From the NCBI GenBank assembly GCA_947650285.1, contig CANTFL010000730.1:1-64000 (forward strand): DNA of 64,000 bases, in the 5' to 3' direction. Source of the stretch: Hyaloperonospora brassicae. Taxonomy: Eukaryota > Oomycota > Peronosporomycetes > Peronosporales > Peronosporaceae. Below the pieces are notes generated by a model, which was not told where the DNA came from, ran no database searches, and worked only from the letters and a program-made list of their open reading frames with translations. Made by a program: the position numbers and the translations under genes. Of this stretch, positions 23,875-36,297 are shown one piece after another; positions within the stretch are counted from its first letter, which is position 1; each line of letters opens with the position of its first letter.

Positions 23875-25440
23875 ATGACGGTGGAGCAATCCACACCCCT
23901 CTCTGGATCCCAAAAGGTCGCGCTTGACAAGCTGACCGCGTTTGTAGGCCCAGAATATGTGGAGTGTCTAGCTGCACAAGGTCCTGATGTGCTTAATGCA
24001 CGAGTCGAGACCTTCATGAATTATGGAAAGGCCCTGTCAGGGCAGATTTATAACAAAATAGCGACGGCTATGCCAACACTCTACGTGGCAATGCCACCAG
24101 AAGAGGCTAAACCTCGTCCCCTCCGAGTGAACGTATAATATTACTCCGGGAACGAGGGGAAAATCTAACCCTCTCGGTCCGTGAGATAAAGATGGCTATG
24201 AGCTAAGGCTTGATCTCACTGAAGTACCAGCGGGTCTCGCTGGCTATCTCCAAGCTCGATGGAAGATCTAGAGATTGGGCTCTGACGTGTGGCACGTCAG
24301 TCGACTTGGCGTTTCCCACATGGAATTCGCTCAAGTTAGACCTTTTGCGAGTTTTCTCGCCGCCTAACCAGGCTTATCGCGTGAGCTCACGCTTCTTGTC
24401 AACCCGTCAGGGTAAGAATGAGTTAGCTAATTATGTTCAAGATTTGAGAACTCTTATGGCTACTATGCACTCTGATCCTTTCCCTGAAACAGTCTATGTG
24501 ACTGGCCTTATGGAAGATCTTCGTAATGGCGTTGCCAGGACCGAGGTGTTTCGGGTCCATCCCTCTACTGTGAGGCAGCTTTAAGCATCGCTCAAAACGC
24601 TGAGCACAACTTCAAGTCGGCCAGACTGGGTTGGAATGGGCACAACCTAAGCTTTGCGAGGGCAACCTCTTCAAGCGCCTCGGCCTACAGTATGCCAGAA
24701 CCGATGGATCTCAACCATGCTGAAGATGAAGGTGAAGCGAAGCGTCATATTGCAGAGTAACGACAGGAAGTGAAATGCTGTTAAATGTGCGGAATCACTA
24801 AACACTAGCGTCCCACTTTTAATTAGCGTAAACAACAACCGACTCATACGGGTCAAACCCCAGACCCAACCAGAAACCTGGTATGGCAAGGGGGAACGTC
24901 GACACCCAGAAGGTGCGGGGCGCCCTACTGGGGTAAAACTGAGTTCTATCACTTCTCTACGACGTAAAGTAAAACAGGGCTTATCCCCGCTGAGCTCTGT
25001 GCCCGCCAGCACAGATCTTGGATACAATCCTGGCTTGTTAGTCGCCGAGGCGAAGATTAAAGGCTTTGAGAAGCATTGGTCGATCCTAATTGACTCCGAA
25101 GTATCATACAATTATGCTCGACGTCGTTTACTTGAGGGAAGTCAGCGATTGTTAAAGCGCTCAAAGCGCATAAAGGTAATTTCATCAACGTTCATTTAGC
25201 GACCGATAGTCGTGTCACGATGCCTAAAGTTCCGTAAAACTTAGGTGTAAAGTTTTTGGACTTTGACAGCATTGAACGCTGTCTTGTCCTCTATTTGGAT
25301 TCGAGATATGATCTCGTCCTAGGTATGGCTTGGCTTGAAAGTTATGAGCCATGGATTGATTGGAGGTCTAAGAGACGGCCGAATTAAACCGTATACTTGC
25401 CGGAATCAAGGCGCTAATACCTAATCTAGCTATTGGCTGG
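23875..25440 (+). mobile_element. Decayed Gypsy gag-protease relic
   Basis: The plus strand opens with an 87-codon frame at 23875 (MTVEQSTPLSGSQK) and continues after stops at 24210-24584 with DGRSRDWALTCGTSVDLAFP and SRFLSTRQGKNELANYVQDL, a typical gag capsid region. At 24999-25199 the protease start is seen as SILIDSEVSYNYARRRLLEG; the expected DSG catalytic triad has become DSE. It continues near 25290 with YDLVLGMAWLE-like residues in broken frames. Reverse transcriptase was not found downstream. This is a different family from the element at 2-9 kb. Confidence 0.75.
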
Positions 25441-27959
25441 ACTGGTAGCCATCCCACACATAAAATTAATGTACCCGCTAGATTACTACTGCAACCTTCA
25501 TACTCGTTTGACCTTCCATCATGTAGGAATATTCATGAATTCCCACGCACTCATGTTTCGGCTATTATTGATCATGCATCCTACCTTACGAAAAAATGTA
25601 TCGTCAATAGTCGTTTTTTTGCACCTGTCAAATAGCAAAGTGGCGCTCTTAATTGATATATGTCCCACTAATTTTCTTGCATAAAACAATTTACTTGAGT
25701 GTACATTTAGATTATCTAACCGATTATTTGAAGCAAGGTTCAGCTTCATCATCATAGGCGATCGAAAACATTCAACATCTTTTTTTCACCTAATATTATA
25801 AAGTTACATGCCAAACCATTACTAAAGTGAAGATCGGGTAAATTCGATCATCAATATCTTATTCCTTCTTCTTTTTTTGACAAATGCACCGACGCAAAAA
25901 TTGTAACGCAAGACTATTATCAGATTTTTCTGGCAAGCTTTCTGATCTTAATATTTCTTTAAACTTGAGCGTAGTCATTCGAATGTGATCAAAACGTTTT
26001 TACCACTTTGAGATTGGATTGTAGAATTATGCCATCGAACACTTGTCACTCTCATTCATTTTTCGCAAGCTGCCCATGATTGCAGGCAGCTGTCAGACGG
26101 ATGCCCTATGCGCGTATTTTTCTGTCAGGTCAGTATTTTTCAGCACCCATATATATTAGGCTTGTTCGATCCGCAGTGGATGCATTGGCTTGATCGATGA
26201 TTGCATACTTAAATAATCTCCGCTTGACTTCTTTTACTCCAATATGGCGTTTTTATAAAAATTTCGCTTTTAGTGGGATAAACGCAACACAAATGCGACA
26301 ATGATTCGTGTTTTCGAAATAATCATCTTTGAATTCGAATGAGCCATTCCGCTTTCTTTCTGGTTCGCGCACACGGCTCGAATCGACTTGGAATGGAACT
26401 TAATAAATTGCACGAATGATTGCTGTACTAGTTATAATCCCATCGATGCTCAGAATTTATTCATTTCGTCAACTTTCGTCACTTACAGCAAAGCAAGGTG
26501 ATTCGCCAGGTCGCGTTTATCTAGTCTCGCACGTTCAAATTGACAGCAAACTTTCCCTCTCAAAGAGTATATTCAGCCTAGATTGCTAGTTCCTTGATTC
26601 GGTAACGAACAACGATCGAGTCTCGCCCGATCGATGACGCGCGTCTTGATACGATCGGGTCACTGATACGATATACCATTTACATTATTTTATTGAGGAG
26701 TCCAAGGGAAATATTATGTACACCGTGTAAATCGGCTTAGTTTTATTTAAATATGCCATTAGCGCGTCGGTCCTGATAATCAAACACAAACACCAGCCGT
26801 TTTTTTTCGTTTGGAGCTAGATCACTTATGATTGCAGACTTGACGTTGCTCGTCCAACTTTAAGCTTGATTTTCATCTCCTTATCTGCCATCATTTTCTT
26901 TAGATCTGCAATATCTGAAGCACATATGCGTTGTTTCATTGGTACGCTATGAGATTGAGCTTCCGTTGACGCCTTCAAAAAACGTCTCATTTTGTTTTGC
27001 CCCAATAGCGCCAGATCCTGATCGTCGAAGTCTTGACAGTGACATCGAATACGGTGTATTACGGTCTATTTCATCCAGTAATATGGGGTTAAGTATTTTT
27101 TAAATTAAATATACTTGCTACTTGGCATAATAAACGCTCGTCTAGGTCGATTCTCTATTTATATTCATATCATAACATGGCGGCGATGAAATAAGCCTGC
27201 AATTATCCCGAATTCGACCATATTGCATTTCTTTCGGCGTCTATGGGCTTTTATCGCCATTCAATAAATAAGCTTGTAACGCAATTGCGCATTTTCGGTA
27301 GCCCGTATAATCCTAACTACATCCGATGAGTATTGATCAATTTTTCTGATTCGATCTCTGATTTAGCTGACATGTACTGCAATGATCGAGTGTAAATCCT
27401 CTTTAGCTATCTGCGATCGCCGAAAGAGCTTGATCTGCATGTTTGTATTTACGCGTCAACCGAATCATTCTTTCATACAACGTTTGACATGCTCTGATCA
27501 CCTGATCTGGGCATTCAATCCAGTAATTTTTTCGCGTCGAACAATTATTCGACAAACCTTGCATCTTGTAGCAGCTTAATGGTTCCGCGAATTCCTTTTA
27601 GAGTGTTTGATTCTGTTGTTGGAGCTGATATCGGGCACTAAATCTTCACGATCAGCTTTTCCCTTCAATATTTTTAGTCCCTAATTGCTTGATAGCAACG
27701 TCTTATGAGTCTATTAATTGTATTCTTCTGCCAATCTGTACAATTATCAATCTTCCGCCGTCACTTCGCCGTCCAAGCATTTTGATCGGCCAATACGCTA
27801 CTTTTGTAACGATATCGCGTGGCTAAACCTAGAACGCTACTTTCTTAGTTCTTGCCACTTAATCTCCCACTTCTGTTTGACTGCACAAGATTGTTCTAAA
27901 ATGAGTCTTGTTTGTTTTGATTATGTGTTTCTATCCCGCATATTTTGCTGTGCAGCATA
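25441..27959. other. AT-rich gene-free stretch
   Basis: Only short open frames are present on both strands and none is recognisable. The density of stops and base composition suggest old transposon sequence between the Gypsy relic and repeat copy B. Confidence 0.4.
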
Positions 27960-28720
27960 ATCCGCTTTGGTACGGTAAACATCTCATAAGGGGGTTGATA
28001 TTTCGTTTCCAGCTCAACCGATCGATCTTCCTATAAGATTAAACGCCATCAAAGCCCTTTGAGAATCTGTAGAGCCGAGAATTCATGAACGATGCGCGTT
28101 TGCGTCAATATCTCTGCCTATGACGCATTCATCACAGAATCAATCTTTATTTAGCTGTCTTCACTTAATGACTTCCAAAAATTTCAAGAATTCGCCAAAA
28201 GGTCCGAGCACGAGCATCATGTAATAAAGTCTCGATCACAAGATTCTTGTGACCCCGACTCCTTCAGACGGTCGACTATCGAAGAGGGTACTCTGTTTTT
28301 GTGTATCAAACTTCCTTTCTTACCTTGCGTGCTTGTCGCTAGAATAGACTGCATTCTTCAAGGTGGAATTGTGTCAAGGTAAAACTTGACTGTGTTTGTG
28401 ATGGGCTTAAGAGGTGATCGTGTGGAAGTCTTTACACAACCACGGGTATGCCTGTAGGATGCTCGATATGAGTCACCCTGATCGCAACGAGATCGTCTTG
28501 TTAAATATGCAGATACTTGATCTACTTGACCTTTTAAACACTTGAGCTTTCTCTTGATCTTGTGCCGTTCCCTTCGCAGCGTCGCTGCGTCCGAAAAAAG
28601 TTGAGGATTTGTCTTGAGAGTCCTTGATACCTGGCCAAACAACTCAGAAATAATCACTCGTATAGAGTTTTTTTGTTCTGCTGAAGTCAGGTGGCCAGTT
28701 ATCCAATCCGAAGGCGAAGT
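27960..28720. repeat. Dispersed repeat relic, copy B
   Basis: The segment is the partner of copy A at 13.4-14.13 kb, in the same orientation, with best similarity over 28360-28720. The minus strand has a 99-codon frame (28358-28657) of which the part RCDQGDSYRASYRHTRG resembles CRDQDDSYQAPYKRARV in copy A. The protein family remains unnamed. Confidence 0.55.
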
Positions 28721-31470
28721 CGACAGGTGTACTTCATGCTAATTTAACTCTGTGTTGTGTTTAGCCAATCAACCCGGATCTACCACTGTGCTGACAAGGG
28801 TCCGGTTCTTGATGTGGTTCCTTTGCGCCATGTTTCCCACTTCATGTACTCGTCCACTCGCAGGTTAAGGATCGCGTGGCGTATTATACATATATCCAGA
28901 TTGCATATCGCGTCCTCGATCGCCATCTCTATCTGCATCGCGGCCGCGAATTGTATTATACATCCCCTGATCGCACTTGCGTTTCTGATCGTGATCGCGC
29001 ACGATATAGCGATCTCTTATCTTTATCCAGTCGTCTATTGTGGTGCGCACTGAGAGGCTTGCGATCTTACTTTGATTTCGTCATCACTTCCATGATCAGG
29101 ACCATAAACCTAATCGCGGTAGTCTTCGTGGCGACGTATGGTGAAATGTAATTTTATTTTTTACCCTTCTACTTTCTTTGAGCTAAAATGAAGGTCCTTG
29201 TCCTTCAATCACCTTCGCCCGTTATGTTGATTCAGTAATTGGTGTCCGATCTAAGAAGCTAGGTGGAAAAACACTAGCGCTGGGACCGAAAGATACATGA
29301 TCTATACTTGGACACTAACATCATATAACGTCGAGGAGTGTTGATTGCATGTGAGCTTCTATTATGTTGGGATACAACATGTCGTTCGCGTACGTGGATA
29401 AACCTCAACGTATATTTCTAATTTGTTTATAGAAGGAATGTATAAGTCGTTCGCGTTTCGTAGGCTCAACAAATGCTATACGGAGAAGCTGTATTCCTAT
29501 CTCGATTGCATCATCTGATGAAGTGGAAAAAGAACCCTCAGTTCCGAATGGTTCATTGGGCCTCTTACCAAGTTCGACTCAACGGCCAGTGTAACGGGGC
29601 ACTGTTGACTACGTACTGGTTGACCAGTACGGAGTATACTTTCACTGACGACAGTGGTCGACAGTGCCCTGCTAGATGTTACTATGGAAAACACAGAGGA
29701 AGGAAGGGAGACTAAGTAGTCAGACAAGTCTCTTGGTAAAAGTAAATCTGTATGAATATAATTAAGTCCTATAATTCCTTGAATTTCTGTTGTCCTGACT
29801 TCATTATACGAATATAATTGTTTGTATGATGACGTCTATTCACCACCCATTGCGCGCGTCTAGCAGCGATTGGTGGGTTGATATCCTCACGAAATCAGCC
29901 AATGAGTAGACCCTTCGTTCATCTTTAACAATATCATCATGCTCTGATATATCGATAAAAGAATATTCGACGTTATATTCTTTATTGTCAGATTGTTTTA
30001 ATGACAATCTCATGTAACGGACTACCCCATTACAGCCAGTGTAAACGACTGATTCCGCAAAATGTTGATCACGATCTAAACATGCCTCATGGCATTACGA
30101 AAATTGAGTATGGAACCGGCGACAACAGACCATTGGCCGGGCGTACTATCTATTTGAACTGCTGCCGGACAAAAGATTACAATTACCTCTTCATGACGAT
30201 CAAACGTCATTTCGGAAGATGAATTACTACACAAGGGAAAATGCAGTTGAAATCGCCCGAGCGGCAAAACTACCCCTCCCCCCGTGTTTAAACTATTAGT
30301 TGTTCTTGTTTCTTACCAGACGGCTATCGTCGTCGACGCTAGAAGTCGCGTGTGAAGTGATGGGCTAGGAGACACCCTGCGTATTGTATTCGAAAACGCG
30401 CGCAGCCTACCACGCAGCACCATGGTGTATGCGATGGTGCTGCGTGATCTGATATTCTCGGGCAACCGTTTACTGCTGCCCGGGCATGTCACTCTCCAAG
30501 GTCTGAATCCCAGCTTCTCTGGCATGCCCTGATCGGATATACACGCCACAACTATGATTCGGTGCCCACTTGACCACATGATGACGGCTGAGACTTGCAA
30601 CACAACACACATGAAATAAATACTGCTGAGCCCAGCTCAGTACATATCGTACGTGGCAAGCCAAGCAATTCACCGTTGTGGAAAATGGCGACGAGAAGTA
30701 GGATAGGCTGTAGCTTACGCTCTGTCGTGCCTCTCGCGCACTTGTGTGACAGCAGCTCCATCTCATTGGAAATTATCGAAGTGCAGCACATACTTTGCCG
30801 ATTTTTTCCGAACATCGTATACCGAAGGAAATGTGTTCATCACTCGACCGAAGGATCGTGGCGAGCACCGCGCAACCTATTCTACAAATTGGACGTGTTT
30901 TTAGGACCGCATTGATGACGGCAATCCGTAGAAGTCGAGAAACATCGACGGGTTTACCACCGATGAACTCAAGTACACGATCGTGGAACACCATTGCGCT
31001 CGTCAATACAAGGCCAGGTCCGAGGCGGGCGCCTGTACTAGTGCTTTCTACGATGCTTTATGGGTGTAAATGAAGAAAGGGGTAAGAAACTAAGCTCTTC
31101 TACATCGACCAATCGACAACTATCAGCAATTTGGCCATCGATAAGACCGGCTCTTGCAGTATGGAGCGCTCCTGCATCACAACTGCTTCGAGATTTTGCA
31201 TGGACATTATTGACAACAAACAGGTCATCAGCAACAGGTGCGTTTGTATGGGCTGTGCCGGTCATGTCACAAAGTCGAAGCGTTTGTCGGACGCAGATAC
31301 GATACCACTTACCGTCTTACGCGGACAGAACGTACTAACACACAAAAACGATCGACATGTGTTGCGAATTCGGACCGACAAACGCGCGTCAATGCTTCGC
31401 ATCCGTCACGTGGTTCGATCTGGTGTGGCGCACGCCATCGACATCTCCCTCTCAATAGTGACCGTAGTCA
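28721..31470. other. No confidently recognised gene
   Basis: Several frames of 70-110 codons occur on both strands, for example the minus-strand frame at 30773-31006 (VFHDRVLEFIGGKPVDVSRL). They look more protein-like than random but I cannot assign a family. From about 31400 the sequence leads into the SelB pseudogene. Confidence 0.35.
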
Positions 31471-33650
31471 ACGGAGATGCTAAGAGGGTATTCGGCCGCG
31501 TTGACAGCGGCACGAGGAGTCTCGTGCGGGCGCTGAGCACGCGGCGTCCACTGCAGCAATGGGCAAGAGCCGCACGGTCAACGCCGTGGCATCACGTCGG
31601 ACTTGAGCTTCTCGAGCGTCCGTTTACTTCGACGCTAAGGGACAAGAGCCCCCACTTCGATTGGCGCTCGTCGACTGTCCCGGCCATGCGCTGTCGGTCC
31701 GATCGGGTTTGACATGTGTAGCCATCATGGACACCGTCGTGCGGGTAGTTGACTGCGTCCGGCAAAGGGCTCGAGCTCCAGACGCTCGAGCGCCTGTTGC
31801 GCGTGTGGCTCGTGACGCAGCGGAACGTAATTGCTGTGCGGAACAAGTCGGATCTGCTGTCTCCGATCGATGCGGAAACAACGACTGCGATTGACGCTGT
31901 GACGCGCGAGACACAGACCCTCATCGCTGCAGACTTTGTGGCGCTCAAATGACGCGACGGTTCCAGTCCTGCCTGTGGCCGTGGGGCCTGGACACAGCGT
32001 GCATGACCATTCACATCTCGTGGACGTGCTGCGTACCAATTAAGAGGTGCCACAACGTGATGCTCGTGAAGGGTTTCGTCTTGCAGTAGACCACTGCTTT
32101 GCTGTACGAGGACAGAGCACAGTGCTCATTGGAACAGTGGTATCTCGCGCGCTGTCGAAAGAAAGTGAGTTGGAGCTGCTGCCCATTGTAGTCAAGACTC
32201 GAGTGAGGACGCTGCAGATGTCTCGACAAGACGTCGAGAGGTGCATACAGGGGACGGAGGTGTTGGGCTAAGCGTGAACGGACTAGATCGCGCACTGGTA
32301 GGACGAGCAGAGACAGTGTCACCGCCGTGGAGATTGAGTGCCGTGGTGCATGTGATCGTTGGGGTGGCATGTGTACCGCTCTCACGAGGCAGAGCGTGTA
32401 ACTGTGGAGCCTAGTGTCATACTTCGGTGGGACACACGACTGTGATAGCGACTGCGACATTTGTCACCAACAAAGAAGAACGGAAGACGATGCTGGACAT
32501 ATGTTGAAGAGCAATTTGAGATGTTGGTGCTGTACGAGTACGTGCCAGATCTTCATTTTGAACACAGCGATCGTGACGGCAAGGAAAACACTGACGCAGC
32601 TGTACTGTTTGCGCTGCTTCAATCTGAATTGGCTGTCTTTTGCCTGCCCGCGGCGCTTGTCGTGTGCTCGAGTCTCGTCTGGACGCAAAACTCGTTTCGT
32701 GTCGTCTGGCTTTCTATGGCACTGTCGACATGGTTGTGGGGTCAAGTAGTGAGGAGCTGAAGACGCTGTCATCCATTCACCGCAGAGCTGTGAGCCTAGC
32801 TGATATGCAAATTGGTCGAATGAAGATCAGAGATGGCTTGTGGACAAAGCGGTCGTGTCAAGAAGCGGTGGCGATGCAGACGAAAGTGAAACAATTGGTC
32901 GTGACATGTTCTCGAAAGATGATAAGTGGAGCGTTTACCAGGGCTTGGCGGTGTTGTTCGAGAAAGTGCGCATAGTGGGGGTTATGCTCGGGCCTTTTGG
33001 TGATACCGGCAAGTTTCGCATCGCGTTGGTGCCAAGTAACAAGACGTCGAATGTGCACCAACATGTGGTCCCGGCTCCAGGAGAGAAGCTCGTGTTGCGC
33101 TTCTTATAGCTAATCACGTTGAAGGCACCAAAGCAACATAGAAAGCTACTTAGGGCTGCAGCCCGTGCTTGTGAACAAGCATTTAGTCTGACGAATAACC
33201 TTCTTCAATGTCAAGATACTTCTTCGCTTTATCCGGAAGCTGTCCAGGTACCGATATCACTTTCAGATAATAAACAAGTGTCAGTCGAAACGGATGGGCT
33301 TACTACCTACAATGTGCTCGCTGTCGACGCAGAAAATACTGCGCTTGCGCCAAGTGCTGCTCAAAGTAGATCAATCAAGCGTCCAAACGGCGAGACAAGT
33401 GCGGCTGGAAGGAAACCGTTTGCCATTGTTTCGGGGCTGTTCGGTGATGAGCGAGAAGCACGTGATGCTGTAGGCTGCCACGTGCGATGTATCGCTTGTG
33501 ATAAGGAGAATGTGGATGAAGGCGAAATTGAAAGACCGTTCGGCAAGGCTGGCAAGGTTCGCGTCGGCTCTCACGGATGTGGAGGCACGAGTGCGAATGT
33601 GGCAGACCATGTTGAGTTGTATTGATACGCGTCGGGCACTTTTGCTACAA
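31470..33650 (+). pseudogene. Selenocysteine-specific elongation factor (SelB/eEFSec) pseudogene
   Basis: The plus strand holds a broken homologue of the GTPase that delivers selenocysteinyl-tRNA to recoded UGA codons. Blocks in order are: a G1 region FGRVDSGTRSLVRALST near 31490, where the P-loop Lys is lost; RRGITSDLSFSS (about 31575), as in the switch region; LALVDCPGHALSVRS, the G3 motif (31660); VIAVRNKSDLLSPID, the NKxD motif (31830); VPVLPVAVGPGH (31970); and FRLAVDHCFAVRGQSTVLIG then TVVS (32065), the hallmark of domain 2. Later blocks are LQSELAVFCLPAALVV, SRLDAKLVSCRLAFYG, GPFGDTGKFRIAL and a second similar block ERPFGKAGKVRVG (33530). At least six frame changes and several stops separate them. 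EF-Tu and IF2 homologues lack this combination of domain 2 and C-terminal blocks. No intact copy is in this window. Confidence 0.85.
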
Positions 33651-34920
33651 CATCAAGCTGTCGAGGTTGATCGATGGGGCATCATCACAGCAAAAACAGC
33701 TTTTCGGTGCTGACAATACGCGCAGCTACTGGTGCCGACATCGCGACCGGCATGATGATGGTCGTGCGTACTAATCCGCTACGGCTGAACATGTGATCGT
33801 TGTACAACGCGTGTGCACCTTTGAACATTGCCACCGCGTGAGATTGAGAGCAACAACGATGCAGCCAGACCTATGATATGGTGGGGGGGTTACTACTGCC
33901 ACCTGATCGCTGCATGACGACTATGCTTTAGTCCGATGTTTCTACAGCATGTGTCAATTGATCAATGGAGATAGATTGGGTCTGTCTCGCTGGAATGTAC
34001 GAGGCTGAAGATAAGTTTTGTCTACACGATGTTATGTAGTAAACATTGAAGGCTTCGAATGATGAAATGGCATTCTCACGCCGATCATGATTGAAAGCCC
34101 AGCTCATAGCGCTTAGCACGTTCGGCACTCGTGGTACCAGAACTCGGCAAAGCTGACACGTTGAGCAAAGAATTGGTATACGAGCGTCACTATGTATACA
34201 GTAAATGCATTCCAGTCTTGTTCACGTCGTGGGTACTGTACGAAGGTCCAAAATATGGCACATCTCGAGAAGGACGCAGAGTCAGTGGTCGTGCTCAGGT
34301 CAGCACTGACCCTGGACAAGCATTTTCAGCGGTACCAAACCGTGCGGATACGTATGAAGTAACAGCAAGCATGCGAAAAAGATTTGCGTGGTTATTGTTC
34401 GATCGGGCGCAAGTCACAAAGGATGCACATATTGGCTTCAAGCTGGCTATGCAGGTTCTGAAGACCGATTGATTGTCAGCGTACGTGAACGCGTTAGCTT
34501 GCACACATCTTTTTGAGAAACGCGCGTAGCTGAGTCGTTGGCTACAACGGTCAAGCTTGCACACTGAACTTCATTAGTCCCGATGAGTCTCAGCAAAAGT
34601 CAACTATTACGGAGTCGAACGTTTGACAACTGAAAGGTAAGCATGTCAAGGACATCGTAAACCAGGACGATACTGTTCCGGAGGCAGCACGAGCGACACC
34701 AGGGTGGGTATGGAAGCTAAACGCTGCTTTTTCCACCCCATTTTGCTGTGCCCGCTGAAGTGGCATCATGGTATCTCAGCATCGATCGCATGGTGATGGT
34801 ATTGGGCTTGCTGACAGCGACGAAACTGACGACTGAACGGCATGGTGATTGAATTGCTCGCGTTGTTCATCGTAGATGCAGACTGAGTTTCTGCCTGTAT
34901 GAAGTGGAAGCGCCAGGTAT
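33651..34920. other. No recognised gene
   Basis: A 113-codon plus-strand frame at 34131-34472 (ASMRKRFAWLLFDRAQVTKD) is open but unassigned. Stops are frequent elsewhere. It may belong to the decayed gene that follows. Confidence 0.35.
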
Positions 34921-35818
34921 GTGTTGCTACGGGCTTTCGACAACGAGGCAGTGTTGACAATGTGGATCAAAGTGCCCTTAGCCTGTGAGCTTCCGTTTGC
35001 GCATTCAGTCTGCATGTGGCTCAAAATCTACAACTTGTTGCCCAGAACGCTTTGTAGTGTCATGTTAACATGCAATGGAGACCGTGCTGCATTGGAAGAG
35101 GGTGCTGCAAGATACATCCAAAATGTTGCGTCGCAGCATTGCGAGGGTGGTTGTCTGATAGCATAGCAGCTATGTGTGAGGGTCAGACATCACATTTCGA
35201 AAAGGATGGAGATCGGCTGAACGTCGTTGGGTGTTCTGTTGTTGGATGGCATTTCTGGCCGAAAAATGATCTCATCCGTGCTCGGTTGCGTACTCCTGTG
35301 CAGCGGTCCCGTAGCAATTTTAGGCTACGATGGAAACCTGGCCACTCACTCTCGTATCGCTTGTCGAGTTTGCCTATCTTTCGCGGACTGGTGTAGCATG
35401 GCACGTGATCTTGCGACGACGCTGCAGTTTGTTTCGCTAGCTCGGAATGTCGTGTCTTTTCCCCACAGCACGTAACGAGGATGGCAACATTTTGCGATTG
35501 GAATCGAGCACACTGACTAACATTGTAAGCTTGTGGATGGTTCAGAGGCTCCTAGGTTATGGCACTGCGTGGCGGTGGTTGCTGGCACGTCACGAGGTGC
35601 ATGGAGTGACGTGGGACGAGCTTGTGACCTGACGAGCGATGGGGCCATACCGGCCAGGGGGTCAAAGGAAGCTGATAGTCCGTGCGATAAAGATAAGAAA
35701 GACAAAACATCAAGCAGAAACGATTATGTCAGCGTAAACTATAAGGGTAGCGATAAAAGCATTGTGACGACGCCTCCTAGAGGCATAACGCCGAAGAGAG
35801 CGTCAGTGCAAAGGTAGT
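34921..35818 (+). pseudogene. Decayed coding sequence of unknown family
   Basis: One plus-strand frame (34921-35166 and, after several stops, 35227-35475, then 35533-35817) reads as protein over long stretches. Examples are PLACELPFAHSVCMWLKIYN, LLCSGPVAILGYDGNLATHS and MARDLATTLQFVSLARNVVS, ending in a Lys/Ser-rich tail (DKDKKDKTSSRNDYVSVNYK). The regularity of the residues across stops suggests a former gene and not chance. I do not recognise the family. It follows the SelB pseudogene on the same strand. Confidence 0.4.
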
Positions 35819-36297
35819 CACGTAGCTCTAGCATCATGTCAAGCATGTGCTTTGTAAAGTAGCGAAACATGCTCAACTGCCTTTCGACGCAGTGAAATAT
35901 ACAGCGGAACGATAGCTGGCAGCATGAATCTGTCTGCCGAGCCGTCCAGAAGTACCTCTAATCAGTACACATCGCCACTCTCTTACCTCTAACACGAATA
36001 AAACCTACTTACACGGATCAACCCATCACATCTTTTGGTCTCGTCGACTTGATCGTCTCATTTACATCAAATAATGCCTTGTCGCAATTGCCGCCACTCG
36101 TGCGCCCGTTTTTTGCGCCATTTTACTCCATTTTCAACTTGGCTCACCGCCGCGTCTCAGGCCACTTCTCTTACAGTTGAAGCAGTCCATTTTGCATATC
36201 CACTTCGCTTAACGTTAATGAATGAATCTTTCCATGACCACTCCGCCGCCGCCCCTCGTGCTTCTTTGTCATTTTCACTTCTGCTCTCCAATTCGCA

